A stretch of DNA of 64,000 nt from Sordaria brevicollis. Lineage: Eukaryota; Ascomycota; Sordariomycetes; Sordariales; Sordariaceae. Within the stretch, counting starts at the first letter, position 1; each line of letters starts with the position of its first letter. A model generated the notes under the pieces. That model was not told the DNA's origin. It did not search any database and saw only the letters and a list, made by a program, of their open reading frames with translations. Both the position numbers and the translations under genes were made by a program. Of the stretch, positions 1 to 8,514 are shown piece by piece. The stretch covers positions 3,464,140 through 3,528,139 of the forward strand of contig JAUTDP010000006.1 in NCBI GenBank assembly GCA_033439795.1, given 5' to 3'.

Positions 1-354
1 TGTCACGTCGAGGAAATGGCAAACATGTTGCATGATGCGATCGACTGTTCTGTGTCGGAGCCTGGTCATGATCTCCGTACTGGTAAAGGATATCCATGAC
101 TCAGTAGCTGAAAGTTCTTCGATGTCCGACGATGCGCCACTGGCCACACTTGCGCACGCGACGGACTCGGAAGTCGTCTGAAGGATAGCATGAGCCTCGG
201 TATTAACATCTGAAAATGGCGGTGTTGTGCTTCCAGCTTCATGGGCAGAGCGAGCCGCTGTTTCCGTCGTGGTGTAAGCGGGTCCTGAATTGACGGTATG
301 AGAAGTCGGACTTGTACCATCATCCTCAGTGGCTGATACGTGGGAGAACGGCAT
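1..354 (-). CDS. Unknown protein, N-terminal part, cut by window edge
   Basis: An open frame of 118 codons runs leftward from an ATG at 354-352 to the left window edge without a stop, so only the N-terminus is visible. It begins MPFSHVSATEDDG and is rich in Ser, Thr, Ala and Glu, which suggests a disordered N-terminal region; the last visible part (RHRTVDRIMQHVCHFLDVT) looks more structured, possibly helical. The leader just before the ATG (CTCATTCTTGTCGAC) is pyrimidine-rich, and a TATA-like palindrome lies about 105 bases upstream. A 149-codon frame over 66-515 on the same strand is out of phase, has an unlikely basic composition and is probably a shadow. I do not recognise the family. The reading frame is seen; its being a gene is inferred from the uninterrupted frame and leader. 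Confidence 0.5.
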   Translation of the reverse strand, partial: MPFSHVSATEDDGTSPTSHTVNSGPAYTTTETAARSAHEAGSTTPPFSDVNTEAHAILQTTSESVACASVASGASSDIEELSATESWISFTSTEIMTRLRHRTVDRIMQHVCHFLDVT

Positions 355-902
355 GTCGACAAGAATGAGTTGAGGTAGACTCGTTGGCGGGGTGAAGATG
401 AGTGAGAGAACGATGGATTGAATGCGATGAACTGTGATGCGTGAAGTTGGGACCTATGAAGGTTTATAAACCTTCCGTCCTCCCCTGTGGTGCGTATATG
501 GCCGTTCACGCACATGTGAGGCTAATAACCCACTTGTGTAGTCAACACGCTGACTTTGCTCAACTGTGCAAAACTATTGCCATGCTCTGCACGTAGCTTC
601 CACACGGCCCAAGCGTTTTGAGTCTGTCCCTTTTGACCCTTGGTTTCAGCTTTCTGAACATGGGGTAAGGAGTTGTACCATTGGCTCCGTGAAGCTGACC
701 GCCAAAAAAGGCGTGCAGACTGCAGAGAGCAGACATCGTGGCCATGTTGATCGACGAATGAATGGCGAGTGCGGGGTCGGCGTGAACTTTGCAAAGAGTG
801 CGTTCTTGACATCCTCGTTATCAAGGGCCGGTGATTGGAGTTGGGATAGAGATGCATACAGAGGAACTGCTTCAAAGCAGAATCGGACTAAAACTCACCG
901 AC
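355..902. other. Intergenic, promoter of the left gene
   Basis: This 548-base stretch lies between the start of the left partial gene and the stop of the glycosyltransferase gene, both on the minus strand. It should hold the 3' end of the glycosyltransferase transcript and the promoter of the left gene. Apart from the palindrome at 458-475 I see no supported gene; the frames here are short and of unconvincing composition. Confidence 0.5.
458..475. promoter_or_regulatory. 18-bp perfect palindrome with TATA-like core
   Basis: GAAGGTTTATAAACCTTC equals its own reverse complement. Its centre (TTTATAAA) is TATA-like and lies about 105 bases before the minus-strand ATG at 354, so it could be the core promoter of that gene or a dimeric operator. 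Function is inferred from position only. Confidence 0.4.
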
Positions 903-1847
903 TCAAACTGCTCCATACCCTTCCAAATTGTCCTCTGCTGGTAGCAGCTTTTGGTATTCGCGTTGATGCGTCTTTCTCGCCTGCCACGAATGTGCCAGCC
1001 AGACAGTCAATATGGCAAAGAGCAGCAGACACACAAGAAGGGCCTTGACCGAGGCAGGGCATCCAGGGCCGTGGTATCTGAACCCTCCAGTTGGCGTGAA
1101 GAATGATCCGCCTTGGTGTCCGACCTTGACTTGAAAGACGTGATCCTCATCTCTTTTGTTGGTGGAAAGCCCTGTACTCTGGTATTTGTCCCAGATGGCC
1201 TCCTCAAATTCTGGACCTCCAGGTTGCGTGATATTGAGAAGCGGAGACTGTGAATCTTTTCCGTGTGAAACTAGGGACTCGGTCATCATGATCCAGTAAG
1301 GATGGTTTGGCCTCGCCCCAGTGGTGCCGTGTCCGCGTTCGAGTGTCCATGCCGGGTGGAAGAGCAAAGGCTCAAGACCACGGGCGCAGCTGTAATCAGG
1401 AGCAACGTAGATGCCGCCGTAGTGACGCATGACAAAGTAACGAAGAGTATTGACTCGTTGAGCATGGTGCTCATAGCTGTCGTAGGCTTCGAGGAACCAT
1501 TTGTAGTGTGTCTTGATGAACTCGTGGGAGGAGTTTGTTGTCCATAGCTTGTACTCGAAGTCGGCGTTTGTCGTGTTGCAAGCCTGGCGCATGTCGTCCC
1601 AAGTGGTGGGAGAGGTCTCGTTGCTGGGGTGTTCCCTGCTGTGGTGGATCTGGTGGATGATCTTGGGGATTAACTGCTCTTTGGCTTTGCTTGTCGTGTA
1701 GGATGAGTCGGGAATCTCAACCGGTATCTCGGACGATCCGGTCAAGTGATGTAGTATGTGGATGATGGTTCGGATGTTCGGTATGCTGAGGAGGATGACG
1801 GCTGATAGGGCGACGAGGCCTAAGAACCTGGCGGTTACCACAGGCAT
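903..1847 (-). CDS. GT32 / OCH1-like glycosyltransferase, membrane-anchored
   Basis: A single-exon 314-residue protein resembling the glycosyltransferase sugar-binding DXD family (GT32; Och1 and Sur1/Csh1 mannosyltransferases that act in the Golgi). An N-terminal hydrophobic segment (about residues 7-22) fits a type II anchor, and a second at about 266-286 near the C-terminus is typical of the Sur1-like branch. IPKIIHQIHH (60-69) is the family entry motif, and LRYFVMRHYGGIYVAPD (135-151) aligns with the RY..L...GGIY(L)D.D core. Here the usual first Asp of the DXD is Ala149 (A-P-D), so catalysis may be altered. GTTGARPNHPYW and the Gly-rich GGSFFTPTGG (246-255) fit the later part of the family. 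Several N-x-S/T sites suit a lumenal domain. The ATG has A at -3 (CCCAACATG). Exact sugar donor and acceptor cannot be told from sequence. Confidence 0.8.
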   Translation of the reverse strand: MPVVTARFLGLVALSAVILLSIPNIRTIIHILHHLTGSSEIPVEIPDSSYTTSKAKEQLIPKIIHQIHHSREHPSNETSPTTWDDMRQACNTTNADFEYKLWTTNSSHEFIKTHYKWFLEAYDSYEHHAQRVNTLRYFVMRHYGGIYVAPDYSCARGLEPLLFHPAWTLERGHGTTGARPNHPYWIMMTESLVSHGKDSQSPLLNITQPGGPEFEEAIWDKYQSTGLSTNKRDEDHVFQVKVGHQGGSFFTPTGGFRYHGPGCPASVKALLVCLLLFAILTVWLAHSWQARKTHQREYQKLLPAEDNLEGYGAV

Positions 1848-2656
1848 GTTGGGAGCTTGTCTTGCGTCCGGATGTGTAGACGTAGAGTAGACAGGCCGAT
1901 CGAAGGTCGTACTGATGATGGACGGGACAGGTCAGCATGGAATTCCGCGAAAGGGAAAGGGATTGAAGATGGAGCTCGTTACTCTTGGTCGAGCTGAGGC
2001 TCAGATGGAAGACTGGTTGTCGTGTTCAGATCGAAGGTGCCGGTATATAGAGACCCGATGACTGGACCGAAGATACTAAGTCTAGGACGGAAGATGGTAC
2101 AACCACTGCAGGCAATGGTAATGGCAATGGAACTGCTGGAATGAGAAAGCTTCTTGCTCCCGGTATCAATCATCCGCTGTTCAAGTTGGCCATATCTGAA
2201 TGGGACATCATCCTGATCGCTTGGTGGTTTGCTATGACGCAGGAGAAACATCTCGATTGGAGAATTACGTGGTGATACAAACGGAAAGTTCAGCCTTGCA
2301 TTGGCCTTCACCACTGAGGAAATATTTGGTGCAGTGTGGTCTGTAGCAGGTGCATTCGTCCCCCACCTTCTTTTCTGAGAAAGGGTATTTAGCTAGAGGA
2401 CCGGGCACTCCTTGGGATTTCCCTCTTCTTTCACCAGACCAATCCAACCATCAATTTCCCTCCCATTGGTTTCAGGTCCGCCGTGTTAAGGGAAAGATGC
2501 AAGTCAGGATGAACTGCGGGGAAGAGTTCCCCGAGTTGCGGGGGTGGATCATCCGACCGCTAACAGCCCCGCCACGGGCCGCTATGGTACGCTAACAATT
2601 AAGCTTAACCCGCCTAACAGGGTCCCGGCCATTTGTGATCCCACTTCATCCCTCCA
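1848..2656. promoter_or_regulatory. Promoter region of the glycosyltransferase gene
   Basis: No supported gene lies in these 809 bases, which separate the 3' end of the FAD-oxidoreductase pseudogene from the start of the glycosyltransferase gene. On the minus strand a TATA-like CTCTATATACC (2042-2052) sits about 195 bases before the ATG. A short run of GGCAATGGTAATGGCAATGG (2111-2130) is a minor tandem repeat. The GC-rich right part holds an inverted repeat and two CreA-type hexamers, listed separately. An 81-codon plus-strand frame at 2350-2595 has no recognisable features and is not annotated. Confidence 0.45.
2516..2543. promoter_or_regulatory. Inverted repeat with two CreA/CRE-1-like hexamers
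   Basis: CGGGGAA (2517-2523) and TTCCCCG (2527-2533) form a perfect 7-bp inverted repeat with a 3-base spacer. GCGGGG at 2516-2521 and again at 2538-2543 fits the SYGGRG consensus of the fungal carbon-catabolite repressor CreA/CRE-1. The repeat is seen; binding is inferred, and such hexamers also occur by chance in GC-rich DNA. Confidence 0.3.
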
Positions 2657-3887
2657 TCATCGCGACAGCTTTTTCTCAGCCTCTTCCCATCGCGAATGAA
2701 CTCGATGAAGCCTCCCATTCTGCCTCTTCAGCACATCTCGACCCTCAACCGCCCACCCCTCGTTCCCAACCGTCGCTGGCGCCCAAAAGACTTCCCATGG
2801 ATCCCACTCTTTGACGGCCACCACCTTCTCGTAGTTGGTTCCCCAAAAGGCATGTTGCCAGTCCGACTCCCCGACATCAGCCTCGTTCAGATACGTCCCT
2901 CTGCCCGGCGCCGCCTCCCGATTGACATTCACGTGTTCTTTCAATCTCTTCTGCGCCGTTCCGCTCGCCCGGCCGTCGATGCCCCGACGATCGTGGTGCC
3001 CGTCACGTCCGCCTGCATGATCGTCTCGCGCCAGAAATTTTCGATGTCGGTGGTCCTCAGCACCGGGCCTGGAAGTGTCGTCGGATTTTGCACGAACATC
3101 ACCAACAGGTGTCGAGTCAACCTGGAACTTAGTGCCTCCTCCTTCTCCTCTCAAAGCCCAAAGCAGTTCCTTTTCCCTTCCCTTCGAATCTGTGCTAACT
3201 ACTTTGTACCGTCCATCCACAGTGACCACACCCATCTCGAGCGCCTGATCCACGCCCAGCCCATACACAGAGCTCAACTCCTAATGCCCTTCCCCGCGAG
3301 CAATCACCCGAACGAATCCACCGTTGCGCAACTCCCACCCACGAGCGTATACTATAAACTTCGCGAAACATCGTCGGGCACCAGTGTTACGGCACACAAA
3401 GTCACAGCCGGGTGCTTCTGTCTCTGTCAGCATACTTTTGCGCCCTCCAATGCACGGCGAGAATATCCAACATACTTGATTCTAGCCCGATCTTTCGCGC
3501 AAAGTTCACCGCCGCCTGGACATCCCTGACGCTAGTTGCGTTCACCATATAAACGGGAAACCCACCCTATTTTCATGTCAGCGTTGAGTTCCAGTTACTG
3601 TTCCGTTCAGGTTTCAGGCTGGCAAACAAGTGTTTCCGGTCGTCCACTATCGGGCAGGACGTCATCGAGTAGTATGCTTTGGTGGTCAAGGAAGAGCAGG
3701 CAGAGAGGCTGTAGTTCGGCAACGATGGGTAGCACACCGATGCTGATAGAAGAGGCTTGAGGAGCGAGCCATGTATGGTTCTGTGAGGCGACACATTCGG
3801 AGTCGCTGGACCTGTCTGGATCCTCTGGGAATGAATCGAATGGTCATAGATGTCAAGGCCATCTACACAACGGCAGATGTCGATCAA
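2657..3887 (-). pseudogene. FAD-linked oxidoreductase (BBE type), decayed
   Basis: Fragments of one FAD_binding_4 plus berberine-bridge (BBE) oxidoreductase are read in order on the minus strand but in different frames. The N-terminal piece (LLKPLLSASVCYPSLPNYS, about 3710-3770) is followed by the start of the FAD domain (FPVYMVNATSVRDVQAAV, about 3500-3560), a degraded stretch, then SSVYGLGVDQALEMGVVTVDGR and LLWALRGEGGGTKF (about 3140-3285). The last piece contains the BBE signature GTYLNEADVGESDWQHAFWGTNY and ends near GRLHRV. An in-frame TAG (3293-3291) lies just before SSVYGLG, there are frameshifts, and much of the FAD-to-BBE middle is missing. Intact relatives are usually secreted and around 500-600 residues. 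The decay is by indels and stops rather than by RIP, as base composition here is ordinary. Family is clear; exact breakpoints are not. Confidence 0.75.
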
Positions 3888-4137
3888 CTACTACCAAAAC
3901 TGGAGCAAGTGCTTTTACCCGCCGGTTATTTCTGCCTCCCAACCTCGTTCCAGGAGCCCGGAGCATAGGTTACAAGCGGATGGCAACTATGCCCTGGATC
4001 AATGCAACGCTGTGTTAACGTTCTGTGTGGCCACTTTGTCTTTTCGGTGATAGACTTTGCGATCCGAGTATTGCACCAACCTTCGGAGATGCTGTCAGAA
4101 ACGCGGTCAGATGCTGGAAACCAAGGCGACAACCAAG
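3888..4137. promoter_or_regulatory. Upstream region of the SET-domain gene
   Basis: These 250 bases lie between the divergent pseudogene and the SET gene and should hold the SET gene's promoter and leader. I see no clear TATA or CCAAT element. An in-frame ATG at 4057 would lengthen the protein by 27 residues, but it would bury the signal peptide. Confidence 0.35.
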
Positions 4138-5836
4138 ATGGGCTTCTACAGCACAACGACTCGTCCGACATGGCCGTCGCTCGTAGTCGTTGCGCTCTTG
4201 CTGGCCACTGGGTATGGACATGTAGCAAACGCTGCAGCTTCCATCACCGGCCTCATGACCCACGCGGCATCCCAACTGCAATGTCCTAACTTTAACCCCA
4301 TTGAACGCTTCCAAACATCAGCGCAAGGAACGTGTCCCGTTCCCGGACTCCTTGGGATCTTCCCGGACCACAACCCAAACACCAACGCCAAAAGCAACAA
4401 CGCGCCCTGGTCCTTTCCACCAGAGTGCATGACCCTAGCCTCCCCTTCCTCATCAGCAGCTGTTACTCACGATGGTTCCCCCGGGAACATGTACTGCCTC
4501 TTTACCGCCAATTCAACCCACAACGGCCACGGGACTAGTTTCATCGTGCGCCCCAACACGGTATCACACCTGCTTGGGTTGGGTTCGTTGGAAGATCAAC
4601 CGGCGCCGTCCAGATGGCTTCCGGGTACACCATCGGCCCGTGTTCAGTCCAACTCCAACCTACATCAAGTTACAGACCCGGCCTACAGGATTGACAGCAT
4701 CAAGGGGCAGGGTGTCACTGCCGTCAGGCCCATCAAGCAAGGGGCGATCATCATGGTTGACTATCCCGCATTGCTGATCAGTGAAGGATTCTTACAGGGG
4801 ACGGGACTCGAGGGAAAGGGTCATCTGAGGAGGCGAATGGTGAAGAGGGGGATGGGACAACTACCTGAGAGCACAAGACAACAGGTTATGGGGCTTCGAA
4901 GGGGACCTGGGCAGTATGAGGTTGATGCCATTCTGGGGGTGAACCTCAAGGGCTTGGGAGGTGTTGGTGGCTCGACTTTGGTATTGCTGGAGGACCAGGG
5001 AACGATGGACGACGAGGATGGGTTAATGGGACTGTTTCCTCAGGTGGCGGTAAGTTTTGCTCTCCAGTCAGACCCGAGAAAGACATGCTGACTGATTGAC
5101 CAGCGAATCAACCATTCCTGTCGACCAAAGTAAGTCCTGTCAAATCATCGCCCAAGTGCGCCAACAGAAAGCTAACAGGCTGTCACAGTGCCCGCCTCCG
5201 ATTCTCTGAGAACCGCCTCACCATGGAAGTCATCTCTTACCGGCCCATCTCCGCAGGGGAAGAGATCCTCATCAGCTGTACGAGCTTCCCCCTCAGGTTT
5301 CCATCCAGATGTAGGATGGCTAACGTGACCCAGATACCCCCCTAATCCTTCCTCCCTCCGACCGCCACCAGTTCCTCAAGCAAAACTACCACTTCACATG
5401 CCACTGTCCCCTCTGCGCCTCCATCTCGGATGACCCCTCAACCTATACCCTCGCCGCTGAGTCGCATTCCCGTCGTGTCCGAATGCAAGAGCTCTACAAC
5501 ACCATGCTCCACGCCAATTCAGAAGGGTTCTACGGCGACGCCATCAAAATCCTGAAGGACTGGCTTGACTTTGCGCAAGAAGAAGGACTGACGCCACTGA
5601 TGGGCGAGTATCACGGGATCTTAGCAGAGCTGCATCTTCTTTTGGCGGAGAAGGGGAGTACAGATGGGAAGACGGTGGATAGGGAAGCAGTGCTGAGAGA
5701 GGCGTTGAGAAACGCTAGGATGGCGGTTGACGCGTGGGCAAGGTTGGGGAGTGTTGATACTGGGAAGACGGAGGAAGCGAGGGTGTTGCTTGAGAAGATC
5801 TTTCAGTTGAAGGAGAGAAAGCGGAAGGGGAGCTAA
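4138..5836 (+). CDS. SET-domain protein with signal peptide, four exons
   Basis: Exons 4138-5049, 5104-5129, 5189-5277 and 5334-5836 join to 510 codons (509 residues and TAA). All three introns (54, 59, 56 bases) begin GTAAGT or GTACGA and end in CAG, and introns 2 and 3 carry GCTAAC branch points. The spliced frame restores RINHSCRPNARLRF (305-318), the NHSC core of SET domains, followed by GEEILISYTPL (336-346). The N-half of the domain starts at about 183 (YRIDSIKGQGVTAVRPIKQG), and CHCPLC (365-370) is a post-SET-like Cys cluster. This arrangement matches fungal SET proteins of the SMYD/SET5-like group, presumed lysine methyltransferases. Oddly the protein starts with a good signal peptide (hydrophobic about 13-25, cleavage near VANA), so it may enter the secretory route. 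ATG 4138 is chosen for AAGATGG context and the signal peptide. Confidence 0.85.
5050..5103 (+). other. Intron 1 of the SET gene
   Basis: It starts GTAAGTTTTG and ends TTGACCAG; CTGACTGAT near the 3' end supplies the branch site. Removal joins GTG GCG to CGA ATC AAC and restores the NHSC motif. Confidence 0.85.
5130..5188 (+). other. Intron 2 of the SET gene
   Basis: It starts GTAAGTCCTG, has branch site GCTAACAG at 5171 and ends GTCACAG. It splits an Asn codon (AA|T) in NHSCRPN. Confidence 0.85.
5278..5333 (+). other. Intron 3 of the SET gene
   Basis: It starts GTACGAG, has branch site GCTAACG near 5320 and ends GACCCAG. It splits the Tyr codon of the SET-terminal ISY motif (T|AT). Confidence 0.8.
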
Positions 5837-6041
5837 CGGGTCTGATGCCAAGACAGGACGGGGACGGGTCAGGTCGCCTTGCGATGATGCCTGACCTCCT
5901 TTATGCCAACCGCATATCCACGAGTTCACCGATCTTTCGAAAACCAATGCATCGCTTCTCATCTTACTGCAGCTTCCTATTCCGATAATCACCGTCGATA
6001 ACATCAATAATAACATCAGTGTTCCGCATGCTGATGTTCTG

Positions 6042-6047
6042 CACGTG
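6042..6047. promoter_or_regulatory. CACGTG site, possible NUC-1/Pho4 element
   Basis: CACGTG, the palindromic hexamer bound by the phosphate-starvation bHLH factors Pho4 (yeast) and NUC-1 (Neurospora), lies 421 bases before the phosphodiesterase ATG. Assignment is inferred from motif and target gene. Confidence 0.35.
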
Positions 6048-6199
6048 TTAGCGACTAGCCCACACCAACCAATCGGAGCCATCAATTGCAGCACGCATAG
6101 TGACCAAGCTTCTTGGTTACCATCAAGAGATGTCCTCCCACGCTGCAAGCTGCAAGGGTCCACTACAACACCGAAAACCGAGAAAAGCAACAAGAGACC

Positions 6200-6205
6200 C
6201 ACGTG
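6200..6205. promoter_or_regulatory. Second CACGTG site
   Basis: An identical hexamer 263 bases before the ATG. Two copies within 160 bases upstream of a phosphate-scavenging gene make phosphate control more plausible than one would. Confidence 0.38.
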
Positions 6206-6462
6206 CCAGGGATGCACCGGGCACTGGCTGTTTTGTCGATCACCACCAACTTTGAGCCTTCGTGATAGTTGGAACACTGTACCTGCAGCATCCTTGGGCG
6301 TGGGGTTTGCTGATCCGGTAAAGGTTAGCCGCGGTCAAGGTTGAGATGATGGGATCAAGATAAAGTCTGAAGCAGACCCAATGCAACTCCGTGGTTCCTC
6401 TTGTTCGTCACCTCCGTCATCGCCTTCCCTTCTTCTTGTCCGATCCTCATCCAACCGACACG

Positions 6463-7838
6463 ATGCCTTCCACCCTGTCAACTCTCTGCCTGGTGGCACT
6501 CGCAGCGCCAGCTCTCGCCCATCCCGGCTATGGCGCACCAGGCAAAGACCAGTCTGGCATCAAGCCCATCAAGAAGATCCAACTTGGTCCTCGTCCTTAC
6601 TGGCTAGTCGACCAGATGGAGGACTCTCCTCTCAAGTCCAAGCTCCAGTCGTGCTCGGAGAAGGAGATGCGTCCAAGCCGCTGGAGTATTGGTCATCGTG
6701 GCGGTGGCACTTTGCAGATTCCGGAGGAAACGGAGGCGAGCATCATTGCCGGTGTAAGTCCAGGTCCTATTCGATGTTGAACGTCACGGCAACGAGACTG
6801 ACAAGACGACGGCGACAGACCCGCATGGGCGCCGGAATCAACGAATGCGACGTGACCTTCACTTCCGACCAACAACTCATCTGCCGCCATTCGCAATGCG
6901 ACCTGCACACCACGACCAACATCCTCACGATCCCTTCGCTGGCCGCCAAGTGCACCGTCCCTTTCACCCCTCACAACGCCACGACCAAGAAGTCCGCAAC
7001 CGCAAAGTGCTGCACGTCCGACTTCACCCTCGCCGAGCTCACCCAGACCAAGGAGCTCTGCGCCAAGATGGACTCCTCCAACTCCAAGGCGACCACACCA
7101 GAGGAGTACCAAGGCAACGTACCCGGCTACCGCACCACCCTCTACTCCGGCCCCGGCACCTGCCACAAGATGTTGACCGTGAAGGAGTACATCGCGCTGT
7201 CGGACGCCCTGGGGTTGGACTTCACGCCGGAGCTCAAGACGCCCGAGGTCAAGATGCCGTTCGGTACCGCCAACTACACGCAAGAGGCCTTTGCCCAGCA
7301 GCTGATTGACGAGTTCAAGGCGGCCAAGATCAGCCCCAAGCGCGTCTGGCCGCAAAGTTTCCTGTACGATGATGTGCTGTACTGGCTGCGCGCCGAGCCC
7401 AAGTTCGGGAAGCAGGCTGTGTTGCTCGATGAGTCGGGGGATGCTCCTAGCACCATCTCTGCTGCCACCGCTTCTTTGACCAGGTACGCCAAGGATGGTG
7501 TCAAGATCGTCGCTCCTCCTCTGCAGTATTTGGTGGCGACCACGACGGGCAAGGACGGAAAGGTCAAGATTGTCGCGAGCGAGTATGCGAAGCAGGCGAA
7601 GAAGCTTGGGTTGAAGGTCATCAGCTGGAGCTTGGAACGGTCGGGGTGGCTGGCGGACAGCACCAAGGGAGGGTATTACTACTCGACGATTGCCAATGCG
7701 ACGGCGGCGAGGGGAGAGGGTATTGTATTTGAGTTATTGGATGTATTAGCGAGCAAGGAGGTCGGTGTGATTGGTGTTTTTAGCGACTGGAGCGCAACGG
7801 TTAGTTACTTTGCGAACTGCTTTGGGTTGTTTCCTTAA
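6463..7838 (+). CDS. Secreted glycerophosphodiester phosphodiesterase
   Basis: Exons 6463-6753 and 6819-7838 give 436 residues. A signal peptide (MPSTLSTLCLVALAAPALA) precedes a GDPD-family domain that hydrolyses glycerophosphodiesters to glycerol 3-phosphate and an alcohol. The catalytic entry IGHRGGG has His78-Arg79; after the splice GINECDVTF supplies Glu106 and Asp108, and CRHSQCDLHTTTN supplies His121, all expected metal or acid-base positions. LYDDVLYWLR and the C-terminal VISWSLERSG fit the TIM-barrel strands. The protein is Cys-containing and has several N-glycosylation sites, fitting secretion. An in-frame ATG at 6391 would add 24 residues before the signal peptide; ATG 6463 in ACGATGC context is preferred. 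A MITE adjoins the stop codon, and two CACGTG sites upstream suggest phosphate control. Family is firm; substrate is not. Confidence 0.9.
6754..6818 (+). other. Intron of the phosphodiesterase gene
   Basis: Sixty-five bases from GTAAGTCCAG to GGCGACAG with branch site CTGAC near 6797. Splicing joins ATTGCCGGT to ACCCGCATG, linking the HRGGG exon to the ExD exon; retention gives an early TGA. Confidence 0.88.
7836..7838. repeat. Left target duplication TAA (also a stop codon)
   Basis: These three bases are both the stop codon of the phosphodiesterase gene and the left copy of the MITE's target duplication; the right copy is 8232-8234. Confidence 0.8.
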
Positions 7839-8231
7839 GGGTGCGTTCGGGTGTCCAGGAAGTGGCTTTCTGAAATGAAAATCGAGGTGGTGGCCCGTGA
7901 GCGGTACTTCGAGGTAATTTGGGTTAATTTTTTTTCGAAAGTCACTTTTTCCTTGTATCCTCTAACAATTTCTGGCGATTTTAGAGCGCATTTGAGCTTC
8001 TGAAAAGCCTTGGCATCTCACTTACTCCATTCTATTGGATGCGAGCTTTGTAGTTGGCTTAAAAATGTCTTGGCGGGCCAAATTTTAAAAAATTAAATTC
8101 AGCATCTTCGAGGTCCGAAAATGGTTTTCTAAACTCTTCAGAACTACGCTTTGACCACTTTTGACGGCTATTGTACCTTTCACCAGCCAAGACTTTTTAG
8201 AAAGACCACTTCTAAACACCCGAACGCACCC
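7839..8231. mobile_element. 393-bp MITE, Tourist/PIF-Harbinger-like
   Basis: The ends are inverted: GGGTGCGTTCGGGTGT at 7839-7854 and its exact reverse complement at 8216-8231. The match continues imperfectly for about another 17 bases (AAGTGG then CTTTCT), giving TIRs of about 33 bases. TAA flanks both sides (7836-7838 and 8232-8234), a 3-bp target duplication of the TWA type used by PIF/Harbinger elements. There is no coding capacity, and a 70-codon frame crossing its right end is not credible. Unlike the DNA beyond 8515 it is not RIP-mutated. The superfamily is inferred from TSD and TIR; the element itself is seen. Confidence 0.8.
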
Positions 8232-8514
8232 TAAGGGGAAGTGGAGGGGGTGATGATAGGGATGTCTTGCGGCCCGTGCTCTGGCCCTGCTATTCACCTG
8301 TGCCTCTTCTGGGTATTTAGGCTGCCCTTTCTGGGTTTCCTCTTTCCGTTAGTTCTTTATCAATTTCATCACCTTTTCCGTTGTCGCTTTCCCTGATGTC
8401 TAATAGTCTCTGAGCACAGACTACCCCACAACGATACTCTACCCCACCCTAGGAATTAGGTGGGTCTCCGCGAACGAAGTGAGAGGAGGTTTGTGTCGAT
8501 TTTGTACGATTTGG
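8232..8514. other. Phosphodiesterase 3' flank up to the RIP boundary
   Basis: This was originally contiguous with the stop codon before the MITE inserted, so it should contain the old 3' UTR. It is of normal composition and has T-rich runs but no gene. An imperfect inverted repeat, CCCACCCTA (8443-8451) against TAGGTGGG (8457-8464), could form a stem. Composition changes abruptly to RIP-type AT-rich DNA at about 8515. Confidence 0.5.

Larger units (their letters stand above)
5837..6462. promoter_or_regulatory. SET gene 3' flank and promoter of the phosphodiesterase
   Basis: No gene is supported in these 626 bases. A CCAAT box (CCAATCGG, 6069-6076) and two CACGTG hexamers (6042-6047, 6200-6205) are the visible promoter elements for the downstream gene. 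A pair of TAACATCA direct repeats lies at about 6000-6020. The last 60 bases are a CT-rich leader (CTTCCCTTCTTCTTGTC), as is usual before fungal start codons. Confidence 0.5.

Noticed and set aside
66..515. 149-codon minus-strand frame
   Set aside because: Basic, low-complexity composition typical of a shadow; overlaps an out-of-phase frame with a better start context and leader that stays open to the edge.
2350..2595. 81-codon plus-strand frame
   Set aside because: No recognisable domain, no introns or leader, and it lies in a promoter-like region with GC-rich binding motifs.
2696..3529. 277-codon plus-strand frame
   Set aside because: It is antisense to the FAD-oxidoreductase relic, whose family motifs are clear on the minus strand.
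6693..7355. 220-codon minus-strand frame and 6845-7309 plus-strand frame
   Set aside because: Both are shadows of the phosphodiesterase exon 2; GC-rich coding DNA keeps other frames open.
8085..8297. 70-codon minus-strand frame
   Set aside because: It crosses the right end of the MITE, so it is an accident of the insertion.
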